Below, in pieces: positions 41,396-49,090 of a DNA stretch of 64,000 nt. The notes under the pieces are model-generated. The model saw nothing but the letters and a program-made list of their open reading frames with translations, ran no database searches and was not told the DNA's origin. The first letter of the stretch is position 1. Every line of letters begins with the position of its first letter. The DNA comes from Litorivita sp040371945 (lineage in GTDB: Bacteria; Pseudomonadota; Alphaproteobacteria; Rhodobacterales; Rhodobacteraceae). Made by a program: the position numbers and the translations under genes. Location: NCBI RefSeq assembly GCF_040371945.1, contig NZ_BAABWS010000004.1:43149-107148 (forward strand), given 5' to 3'.

Positions 41396-43660
41396 ATGTC
41401 CGATACGACCCACGCCCGCGCCGTTTCGCGGCAGATCGAAGCCATCGCCGAGCGGCTGCGCCGCGGCGGGGCGAACGGGCCGCAAGAGGCGATCCATCCT
41501 TCGGCGTGGTTCTTGGGACCGAATGCGGAAAACGAGGCGGCGCTGCATGATCTGGCGCAAACGGCGATTGGCGCCCATGCGCAGCTGCGCCGCGATTTCC
41601 ACCGCGAGGACCCCGATTTCGTCAGCGCCAAAGTGCTTCGCTCGCGTGAACATAAGGCCGCCTTGGCACAGGTGAAAACCGCGCTCGAACAGATCACCCG
41701 CGAATTGCGCAATTCGATCCCTCTGGCCAGCTATCGCAACCAGTCGCATATGTATTGGGACCAGACGCTTCCGGCGGTGACGGGCTATCTGGCGGGGCTG
41801 CTCTATAATCAAAACAACGTCGCGCCCGAGGCCTCGCCGGTGACCACGGCGCTGGAGATGATCGTCGGCGAAGACCTGTGCGAGATGCTCGGATATGATC
41901 TTGGCACGCGCGGCGAGGCGCGCCCTTGGGGGCATATCACCTGCGGCGGATCGGTGGCCAATTTCGAAAGCCTATGGGCCGCGCGCAACCTCAAATGCCA
42001 TGCGCTGCCCATGGCCGCCGCGATCCGCGAGGCCGTGGCGGCGGGCGCGCCATTGGCCAAGGCGCGCGGCGTGACGGTGCAAACCCTGCGCCGCGGGCGG
42101 CAACGCTTGCTCGAGCTTGGCCCGTGGGAGCTTTTGAACCTGCCCAATGGCGAGAATTTCGACCTGCTGACGCGCACGGCCAAGACCGCCGGATTGGCGC
42201 AAGCCGATGTCGCCGCCGCATGGACTGCGCAGAGCCTGCAACACCTCGGGATGGTCGAATTTTTCCGCCGCCACCTTGGGCCGGAGCGCCCCGCGCCGGT
42301 GGTGATCGTGCCCGCCACGGCGCATTACTCATGGCTCAAGGGCGCGTCGCTTTTGGGATTGGGGGCAGGGGCCTTGCGCGCCGTGCCGGTGGATTTGGAC
42401 GGGCGCATGGATATGCCCGCCCTGCGCCGCATTCTGGACGACTGCCTTGCCCGCCAGATCCCCGTGGCGCAGGTGGTCGCGGTGATGGGATCGACCGAAG
42501 AAAGCGCGGTGGACCCTTTGGCCGAAATCTGCGCCATCCGCGCCGAATACCGGCAGATGGGGATGGAATTCGCGCTGCATTGCGATGCGGCATGGGGCGG
42601 CTATTTCGCCGCGCTCTTGCGCGCGCCCAAATCGGGCAAGAACGCCCTGCCCGACGATATGACCGGCGGGTTCGACACCTGCCCCGAAGAGGCGATGAGC
42701 CCCTATGTCGCGGCGCAATTCGCGCAAATGGCGCAGGCCGACAGCATCACCATCGATCCGCATAAATCGGGCTTTATCCCCTATCCGGCGGGGGCCCTGT
42801 GCTATCGCGACGGGCGGATGCCGCGGCTGGTGCAATTCTCGGCGCCGGTGATCGATCATGACGTCTCGGTTCCCACGGTCGGCACCTTCGGCATCGAAGG
42901 CAGCAAACCGGGCGCGGCGGCGGTGGGCGTGGCCCTGTCGCACCGCGTGATCCCCACCGACCAAAGCGGCTACGGACGGCTTTTGGGCCGCTGCTTGTGG
43001 GGGGCCAAACGGTTTTATGCGGCGGCGGTGACCTGCGCCGCGCCGGACGATCCCTTTGCCATCACCCCGTTCCAACGCCTGCCGATGGAGGCCAAGGGCG
43101 GCACCAAGGCGCAGATCGAGGCCGAGCGCGCCCGCATCGCCCGCCATCTTGTGAGCGGCAGCAATGCGCAGATCACCGCGCGGCTTGACGCCGATGCGGA
43201 TTTGCGCGTGCTCTTTCGCGCCCTTGGCCCCGATCTGTCGGTCTTTGCCTATGCGTTCAATTTGCGCCTGCGTGACGGGGTGAACCGCGATGCGGAGGTG
43301 ATGAATGCCTATAACCGGCTGCTGTTCGAAAAAATGTCCTTGCAGCGCGACGAGCAGCGCGAAACCCCCGAGCGCGCGCTTTTCGTCACCGCCTCCGCCT
43401 TTACCCGCGATCTTTACGGGGCCGATTTTGTCGCGACTTTCGCCGCCCGCGCGGGGCTGTCCGGCGCGGTGCCTGCGCGGTTGGATTTCCTGATCTCGAC
43501 GATGCAGAACCCGTGGATCACCGCCACGGCGGGCAAAAGGGACGGCGGCAACATCATCCCCGATCTGATCGAGGCGCTGCGGCGCAGCGCGCGCGAGGCA
43601 GCAACCGAGATCGCCGATATCTACGGGCTGGCGCTACATGCGCCCGCGCGCAAGAACTGA
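41396..43660 (+). CDS. PLP-dependent group II decarboxylase family protein
   Basis: The 754-residue protein belongs to the glutamate/aromatic-amino-acid decarboxylase family. ITCGGSVANFESLWAARN is the cofactor phosphate site, HCDAAWGGYF holds the pyridine-binding Asp, and TIDPHKSGFIPYPAG contains the Schiff-base Lys457. It is ~250 residues longer than typical group II enzymes, with extra sequence at both ends. The substrate cannot be assigned, and a non-decarboxylating use of PLP is possible. It is the first gene of an operon with the unknown 309-residue protein (18-bp gap) and a nucleotide cyclase. The ATG at 41396 has only a weak GAGAG ribosome site. Confidence 0.9.
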   Translation: MSDTTHARAVSRQIEAIAERLRRGGANGPQEAIHPSAWFLGPNAENEAALHDLAQTAIGAHAQLRRDFHREDPDFVSAKVLRSREHKAALAQVKTALEQITRELRNSIPLASYRNQSHMYWDQTLPAVTGYLAGLLYNQNNVAPEASPVTTALEMIVGEDLCEMLGYDLGTRGEARPWGHITCGGSVANFESLWAARNLKCHALPMAAAIREAVAAGAPLAKARGVTVQTLRRGRQRLLELGPWELLNLPNGENFDLLTRTAKTAGLAQADVAAAWTAQSLQHLGMVEFFRRHLGPERPAPVVIVPATAHYSWLKGASLLGLGAGALRAVPVDLDGRMDMPALRRILDDCLARQIPVAQVVAVMGSTEESAVDPLAEICAIRAEYRQMGMEFALHCDAAWGGYFAALLRAPKSGKNALPDDMTGGFDTCPEEAMSPYVAAQFAQMAQADSITIDPHKSGFIPYPAGALCYRDGRMPRLVQFSAPVIDHDVSVPTVGTFGIEGSKPGAAAVGVALSHRVIPTDQSGYGRLLGRCLWGAKRFYAAAVTCAAPDDPFAITPFQRLPMEAKGGTKAQIEAERARIARHLVSGSNAQITARLDADADLRVLFRALGPDLSVFAYAFNLRLRDGVNRDAEVMNAYNRLLFEKMSLQRDEQRETPERALFVTASAFTRDLYGADFVATFAARAGLSGAVPARLDFLISTMQNPWITATAGKRDGGNIIPDLIEALRRSAREAATEIADIYGLALHAPARKN

Positions 43661-43678
43661 CCAAGAAAGAGGCGCCAG

Positions 43679-44608
43679 ATGGTCCATATGAATATCGCCC
43701 CCAGCGGGCCGGATGTGTCAAACCACCCGCATCAACATGCCTTTGTGCTCACGGGCGGACATCTGCCGGAGCATCCGGTTTTCGGCGTGCATATGACGCA
43801 ATACCACTGCGAGATTCACAAATATCAAATCGTCTTGCGCATTGAACTGGAGGCTGATGTCTTGGCGCGGCTCAATGAGATGCGCGCCGTGGCGCCGCGC
43901 GATTGTTTTGTGCTGTGCAATGCGGGGACAGAGGACGATCCGAGCCTGACGGAAATGACGGTGCCGGATCTGGCGTCGGGCGCGACGGAGGACTTTACCG
44001 GCAATATCTTCCAAGGCATGCGCCCCTTTCCCGCCGAGCCGGACGAGCATTTCTTCCCTTGGGCGCGCAAATATTGCCGCCCTGCCTTGGCCATGGTGAA
44101 GGTGCGCATCTCGCGGGTGATCTTGTGGCGCCCCTTTGCCCATCACGAACCGCAGCCGGATCATCCGAGCTATTTCATCTGGGGCCATGCGCGGATGCGC
44201 GAGGGGCGCGTCGTCGGCGAGGCCCATGCGACGAACCTGCAAACGGCGGCATTGGCGACGGGGCGGTTCGAAGCGCCCGCTTGGGGCCCCGATTATGATC
44301 ACATCATGACGCTGGCCGAGCCGCCGCAATGGCTCGATCCGGCGCTATTGGCGGCGGGGGTCGTGGTTTCGGTTCCTGCGATCGACCTGAAGGCCGACCC
44401 TGCGGGCGGCGGCGGTATCCCCTTCGGTGCGCCCTTCAAGGAAGGCGCGGCGGTCACCACCTTGTATCGCGGCATGGCACCTGCGCGCGCCATCACGGCG
44501 GGGCCGACCTATTTCAACTCCACCGCCGTGTGCAACAGCCCCGAGATCGACCCCTATGCGGGCCGCAACCTTTTTATCAGCGAAATGCCAAGGGAGTTTT
44601 GGACATGA
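43679..44608 (+). CDS. Unknown His-rich protein, 309 aa
   Basis: I do not recognise this family. The protein is soluble, without leader or membrane segments. The N-terminal part has many His (NHPHQHAF, GGHLPEHP, HCEIHK), which could bind metal, and a central FAHHEPQPDHPSYFIWGHARM block. The C-terminal part contains TLYRGMAPARAITAGPTYFNSTAVCNSPEIDPYAGRN. AAAGAGG precedes the ATG, and the stop overlaps the start of the cyclase gene by 4 bp, so it works with the decarboxylase-like enzyme and the cyclase. Confidence 0.7.
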   Translation: MVHMNIAPSGPDVSNHPHQHAFVLTGGHLPEHPVFGVHMTQYHCEIHKYQIVLRIELEADVLARLNEMRAVAPRDCFVLCNAGTEDDPSLTEMTVPDLASGATEDFTGNIFQGMRPFPAEPDEHFFPWARKYCRPALAMVKVRISRVILWRPFAHHEPQPDHPSYFIWGHARMREGRVVGEAHATNLQTAALATGRFEAPAWGPDYDHIMTLAEPPQWLDPALLAAGVVVSVPAIDLKADPAGGGGIPFGAPFKEGAAVTTLYRGMAPARAITAGPTYFNSTAVCNSPEIDPYAGRNLFISEMPREFWT

Positions 44609-45420
44609 GCGAGCAAGACGCGCCGTTGGAGCGCGAGGATGGCAATCGCGAGCTTTGGGCGACGATCTTTGGCCCGGGCGGGCATCCGGTGCTGAGCAAG
44701 CAACATTGGCTGCATCGCAAATTGCCGCGCGATCCGCGTTGCCGGCTGTGCCTTGTGCCGTTTTCGGGGCTGGGCGGGTGGATCATGGGCAAGCGCGGCA
44801 AAGCACCCTCAAGCCGCAATCCGCATTACTGCGCCGCTTGCGACGGATTTCTGGAGACCTTCCCCGGCGGTGCGGAGGTCGAGATGAGCGTGCTTTTCGT
44901 TGATGTGCGCGGCTCGGTCGGGGCCGCCGAGACCATGCCGCCCGCCGATGTCTCGGCCCGTATCAACGGATTTTTGGAGCGCGGCACCGCGCTGATCACG
45001 GCCCATGACGGGTTCATCATGGCCTTTTACGGCGATTGTATTGTCGCGGTTTTCCCGCCCGGATTTTGCGGCGAAGGTCATGCGCAAAAGGCGATTGCGG
45101 CGGCCAAGGCCCTGTGCCGGATCGAGGGCGATGATCCTGTGCCCTTGGGCGTGGGGGTGCATACGGGGCCGGTTTATATCGGCACGGTGCAAGCGGCGCG
45201 CGGGCTGTTTCGCGATGTGTCGATCTTTGGCCATGCGGTCAATATCTGCGCCCGTCTGGCCGCCAATGCCCCGCCCCATAGCGCGGTGATCAGCGCCGAT
45301 TGCTTTATCGCGGCGGGCCAGCAGGTGCCTGAGGAGGCGGAAAATTACACCCTCAAAGGGGCCAGCGAGGGCGTGCGCGCCGCCGTGGTCACCGCCGCAC
45401 CGCACGGCCGGTTGGCTTAG
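44605..45420 (+). CDS. Class III adenylate/guanylate cyclase with N-terminal zinc-binding motif
   Basis: The 271-residue protein has a short N-terminal Cys module (CRLCLVPFSG ... HYCAAC), then a class III cyclase domain. Metal-binding Asp100 is in SVLFVDVRGS and Asp144 in FYGDCIVAVF. The transition-state Asn and Arg are in GHAVNICARLA. The purine-selecting Lys (K-x-x-GD pattern) is Ala140 here, while the later Asp (RDVSIFG) is kept, so substrate choice or activity may be unusual. No membrane segment is present. Translation is coupled to the preceding gene, and a Crp-like regulator lies convergently 48 bp away. Confidence 0.88.
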   Translation: MSEQDAPLEREDGNRELWATIFGPGGHPVLSKQHWLHRKLPRDPRCRLCLVPFSGLGGWIMGKRGKAPSSRNPHYCAACDGFLETFPGGAEVEMSVLFVDVRGSVGAAETMPPADVSARINGFLERGTALITAHDGFIMAFYGDCIVAVFPPGFCGEGHAQKAIAAAKALCRIEGDDPVPLGVGVHTGPVYIGTVQAARGLFRDVSIFGHAVNICARLAANAPPHSAVISADCFIAAGQQVPEEAENYTLKGASEGVRAAVVTAAPHGRLA

Positions 45421-45468
45421 GGGCGGCTGGGTTTGGCAAGGCGGGCGCCGCGGCGCGCCTGTCACGCA

Positions 45469-46164
45469 TCAAGAGTCGGCAATCTCTTCAAGCCCTTCGA
45501 GATCGAGAAGGGTCAATTGCCCCTCGTCAAAGCGCAACAGCCCCGCCTTTGCGAGGCTCTTCATATGGCGGCTGACGTTTTCGCGCGCCAATCCACACAG
45601 CGCGCCCAGATCGCCATGCGAGAAGCTTTGCGCCACTTTGATATGCCCGCGCGCATCCGCCGCGCCCCATTTCGCCCCGATCCGCAGTAGCGCCCGCGCC
45701 AGCCGTGCCTGCGCCGAGATTTGCGATTGCAGCGTGAACATCTCCGAGGCGTTGCGCACCCGCGCGCAAAGCTCGGCCAAAAGCGCCCCCATGGCGGCGG
45801 GATGCTCGGCCAGAAATGCCATCAGATCGGCGCGGTATAGCACGCGCAGCTCGACATCCGTGGCGGCGCGGGCATCGGCGCTGCGCGCCCCGCGATCCAG
45901 AACCGCGATCTCGCCCAAAATCTCGCCCGCGCCCATATGGTTGAGCACGGCGCGACGGCCATTGGCGGCGGTGGTGGAAATCTCGACACGGCCCGCGTCG
46001 ATCACAAACAGGAAATCCCCCGCGTCGCCTTGATGGAATATCGCCTCGGAGGCGGCAAAGCGGCGCGGCTGCGCGCGGGCGAAAAGCGCGGCGCGTGCCT
46101 CATCGTCCAGCGCGGCGAGCAGGGCGCTTTGCAACGGATCGGTGGCGGGCAGGTCGGGTGTCAT
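45469..46164 (-). CDS. Crp/Fnr-family transcriptional regulator
   Basis: The 231-residue protein has a cyclic-nucleotide-binding fold with FHQGDAGDFLFVIDAGRVEI and a phosphate-binding cassette GEILGEIAVLDRGARSADARA. The Glu and Arg-Ser expected for cAMP or cGMP contact are present. The C-terminal winged helix is SHGDLGALCGLARENVSRHMKSLAKAGLL. There are no FNR-type N-terminal cysteines, so an iron-sulfur sensor is unlikely. Its convergent neighbour is a nucleotide cyclase, which suggests a local second-messenger pair. It is divergent from the VPLPA-protein/P47 gene set. Confidence 0.92.
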   Translation of the reverse strand: MTPDLPATDPLQSALLAALDDEARAALFARAQPRRFAASEAIFHQGDAGDFLFVIDAGRVEISTTAANGRRAVLNHMGAGEILGEIAVLDRGARSADARAATDVELRVLYRADLMAFLAEHPAAMGALLAELCARVRNASEMFTLQSQISAQARLARALLRIGAKWGAADARGHIKVAQSFSHGDLGALCGLARENVSRHMKSLAKAGLLRFDEGQLTLLDLEGLEEIADS

Positions 46165-46425
46165 AGGGCGGCACTATGGGGCGCGGCGCCCGCGCCGTCC
46201 ATATTCATTAAAAAACCTTTACGCCTGTGACGCGCGTCACTGCGCGGGGGGGCGCGGCGGGGCATTTTGAGGTTAACCGGCGCAATCGGGGACAATTACC
46301 CCAAAGAGCGCCGCATTGTTTCGTTTGAGTGAACAATTGGCAATTGCCGTTTTTGCCGCTTTGGTCCGGCTCATAGGTTTGGCGCGATGCGCCGTATCTT
46401 GCCGCGCCCGATTAGGAGACCCCTT

Positions 46426-47145
46426 ATGATTTCAACGCTATCGCATATTTTTGACCCGTTGCGCCGCCGCCGCGCAGGGCGCGTGCCGCTCTTGGCGCTT
46501 GCGCTCCTCGCGGCGCCGCTTGCGGGCCTTGCCCCGACGCGCGCCGAGGCCGTCACCGCCATCCCCGTCTATGATCCGACCGAGATCACCGGTGAAGCGA
46601 TCCGCGGCGGTTTTGCCCTTGGTCCGCTGGTCGCGGATCGCGGCATCGGCACCGCTTTTGACGTCAAACAGCACATCACCGATATCTCCTTGGAAACCAT
46701 GGTGCGCTGTTATTCCGATCTGTGCAGCGGCCAAGCGGTGCTTTGGGGCAATGCGCCCGGACCGGACGGGCTTTATGGCCATTACGTGAGCGTCGAGGAA
46801 TTTTCCATCGGATCGGGCCGCACGGTTTTGGAGTTTTTTGCGGGTCATGAATTGCTCGCAGGGCTGACCTACGGCTTTACCTTTGCGGTGAACGAGGGCG
46901 GCATTCTGGCGGGCGGCGTGTTCAATCCGGTCTATGACAACCGCTATATCGATCTGGTCAGCACCGGCACGATTGTCGATCTCAATCCGGTTGTGGCCTC
47001 GTTTTCGACCTTCGAATTGGGCGATCAACATCACCTGTTCAAAATCACCGGCACGCCTGCGCCGGTGCCCGTGCCGGCGGGAGGCGTTTTGCTGCTCTCG
47101 GCGCTCGGGGCCATCGCCGCCGCGCGGCGCAAATCACGCGCATAA
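46426..47145 (+). CDS. Exported VPLPA-CTERM-type protein
   Basis: The 239-residue protein starts with a signal peptide (R-rich start, then VPLLALALLAAPLAGLAPTRAEA). It ends with a sorting signal: VPVPAGGVLLLSALGAIAAARRKSRA, a VPxPA motif, one hydrophobic helix and a basic tail. This is the VPLPA-CTERM pattern read by exosortase-type systems in alphaproteobacteria. The body is beta-rich with two Cys (CYSDLC). AGGAG precedes the ATG. No exosortase gene is in the window. The 261-bp gap to the Crp gene holds the divergent promoter region. Confidence 0.85.
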   Translation: MISTLSHIFDPLRRRRAGRVPLLALALLAAPLAGLAPTRAEAVTAIPVYDPTEITGEAIRGGFALGPLVADRGIGTAFDVKQHITDISLETMVRCYSDLCSGQAVLWGNAPGPDGLYGHYVSVEEFSIGSGRTVLEFFAGHELLAGLTYGFTFAVNEGGILAGGVFNPVYDNRYIDLVSTGTIVDLNPVVASFSTFELGDQHHLFKITGTPAPVPVPAGGVLLLSALGAIAAARRKSRA

Positions 47146-47153
47146 CGCGCCGC

Positions 47154-47184
47154 CATCGGGCGCGCCGATGCGCCGCGCCCGATG
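47154..47184. repeat. 11-bp perfect hairpin between the VPLPA gene and the first P47-like gene
   Basis: CATCGGGCGCG and CGCGCCCGATG form a perfect stem with a 9-nt loop, 9 bp after the stop codon. No T-run follows, so it may be a processing or attenuation element rather than a terminator; differing levels of the exported protein and the P47-like proteins could result. Confidence 0.6.
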
Positions 47185-47216
47185 AGACCTAACCCTCAAG
47201 AAAATCGGAGAAAACC

Positions 47217-49019
47217 ATGCTGGACCAGCAAGCAACGCCCTTGGGCGAATCCTCAACCATGGCCTCGACGCGGGGCTGGGACACCGTCTATGCCGTCACA
47301 TTCGACAAGGTGAACAGCGCGATTGCGCAGGCCCAAAGCTCGCCCGATGATTTCGACGAACCGGGGGAGGATGGCGAGAGCCTGACCGGCATATTCGGCG
47401 ATTGGGCGCTGACCTCGGGGGCGGGGCATTTGCTGGGCATGAGCCTGCCGGTGCCGGAATTGACGCTCAAGCTGCGCGATCTGGCGGGTGATTTGCAAAC
47501 CTATGTGCGCCAAGGCGTGACCATCGACATCTCGCTGCAGCTTGATTGTGTGCCGCAACCCGATACGGATGATCGCGCGAACAAGACCGACAAAAGCGGG
47601 TTGATCACCGGCGGGCAGATGCATGAATTTCGCGTGCGCCTGCCGCAACGCGCGCCTTTGGCCAACCGCCTTGGCGCGGTCTCGGCGGTGGCGGTGTTGA
47701 ATGTCACCTATCCGGCGATGAGCGGCGCCCATACACAGCCCGCATCAACCGATCCGGCCGAGCAGGAAAATGTCGCCGCGATCAATTTGATGTTCACCAG
47801 CTGGATCAACGATCCGCTCAATCTGGGCGAGTTCAACCATGCCTTTGCGGCGGTGAACCTCAATGGCCGGATCAGCGAAAAGACCCGCGAGGAGCAGGGC
47901 GATTTCACATGGCTCTTGCCGGTGCATACCACCTATTCGGTGATTTCCGAGGGTAGCGCGACGGGGATTTTTGCGGTGCTGTGCATGTGCGACGATCCCG
48001 AAGACGGCGCAGAGCCGCGCCCCGTGCCCACCACCACCGACATCTCGCCCACCGCGATCCCCGAAGGCCAAAGCGCCGCTTTCCTGATCTCCAAAGAGCG
48101 GTTCTTGAGCAAACTCATCTTGCCCGGTGCGGCGACGAGTTTTGCCAAACCCGAAGGCGACGACAGCGGCGCGCAATGGCCCGCCGATTATTTCGAAGTG
48201 GTCGCCAGCGGCAATATGATCCGCAACACCCGCCCCTTGGAGATGCCCGATTTCAAGGGCCGCGAGAAGGACAAGCCCAGCACGGCGAGCCTGCCTGCCA
48301 ACGGGTTCAACCTCACCTTCGAGGATCACTATCTCGAAATCCGCTATCAGGACTTCAAACATCCCTTTTGGTGGTTCTGGTATGAGGCCAACCATACGTT
48401 CAGCACCAAGCTCGACGTCGCGCTGGACCCGCAAAGCCGCTTTTCGCTGATCCCTCTGGCCGATGATGACACCGCCTTCCACAGCGCGACCTTGACCAAA
48501 ACCTCGACGGGGCAGGTCGTCGATACGGTGCTTTTGGTGGTGGATATCTTGACCATTCTGGCGCCATTCGCGGCGGCGGGATGGGGGGTGATGGCCAAAA
48601 CCGCGCCCAAAGTCGCCGCCGAAACCACCGAGGCCAGCGTCAAGATCGCAAGCAAAACCGCCAAAGGCAGCGCCGAGGCGGGCGGCAAGATCATCGCCGC
48701 AGGGGCCAAGGAATTGACCAAGAAAGGCGGCTCTGGCCTGTCCGCCTTGATGAGCACCAAGGTTGCGGCGCTTTGGGGCGGGGCGACGGCGGTGATGTCG
48801 GGGGTTTTGATCGTCGATCAGATCTACCAATTGGCCGCCGACGGCAGCGACGCCGCCAAGAACCGCCTGCCTGATTTTCGCGAGTTTGCGGCCAAGGTCA
48901 TGGCGCCGGTGGAATGGCCCGCGAGCGATGCGCTCGATGTGCAAACCATTGCCCTCAACGGCGCATTCCAAGTCGCGGGCGAGCCGGTGAACGAGGGCCC
49001 CAGCGGCGCAGACACCTGA
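47217..49019 (+). CDS. P47-like (TULIP-fold) family protein 1
   Basis: The 600-residue protein begins with the P47 opening (STRGWDTVYAVTFDKVNSAIAQAQSSPDDF), the Trp-Asp plus N-x-A-I helix seen in clostridial P47/OrfX proteins. Long beta-rich stretches follow. Near residues ~435-545 is a hydrophobic, Ala/Gly/Lys-rich insert (VVDTVLLVVDILTILAPFAAAGWG ... ALWGGATAVMSGVLIVDQIY). It closes with VEWPASDALDVQTIALNGAFQV, a motif shared with the next gene. There is no signal peptide. P47 proteins have a TULIP lipid-binding-like fold and occur in botulinum neurotoxin loci. Membrane or lipid interaction is a reasonable inference; the actual role is unknown. Confidence 0.72.
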   Translation: MLDQQATPLGESSTMASTRGWDTVYAVTFDKVNSAIAQAQSSPDDFDEPGEDGESLTGIFGDWALTSGAGHLLGMSLPVPELTLKLRDLAGDLQTYVRQGVTIDISLQLDCVPQPDTDDRANKTDKSGLITGGQMHEFRVRLPQRAPLANRLGAVSAVAVLNVTYPAMSGAHTQPASTDPAEQENVAAINLMFTSWINDPLNLGEFNHAFAAVNLNGRISEKTREEQGDFTWLLPVHTTYSVISEGSATGIFAVLCMCDDPEDGAEPRPVPTTTDISPTAIPEGQSAAFLISKERFLSKLILPGAATSFAKPEGDDSGAQWPADYFEVVASGNMIRNTRPLEMPDFKGREKDKPSTASLPANGFNLTFEDHYLEIRYQDFKHPFWWFWYEANHTFSTKLDVALDPQSRFSLIPLADDDTAFHSATLTKTSTGQVVDTVLLVVDILTILAPFAAAGWGVMAKTAPKVAAETTEASVKIASKTAKGSAEAGGKIIAAGAKELTKKGGSGLSALMSTKVAALWGGATAVMSGVLIVDQIYQLAADGSDAAKNRLPDFREFAAKVMAPVEWPASDALDVQTIALNGAFQVAGEPVNEGPSGADT

Positions 49020-49055
49020 GTCGCGCGCCGCCGAAGAGGGCATCCGCGCCGCCCT
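49020..49055. repeat. 36-bp exact copy of an internal ccdA segment
   Basis: The 36 bases immediately after the first P47-like stop are identical to bases 6514-6549 within ccdA (codons for SRAAEEGIRAAL) and lie in the same orientation. The match ends sharply at both sides. A chance match of this length is not credible, so it is a recombination or insertion scar. Confidence 0.95.
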
Positions 49056-49090
49056 TCCCGTTTCTTTGACATATTTTGAAAGGACCAGAC

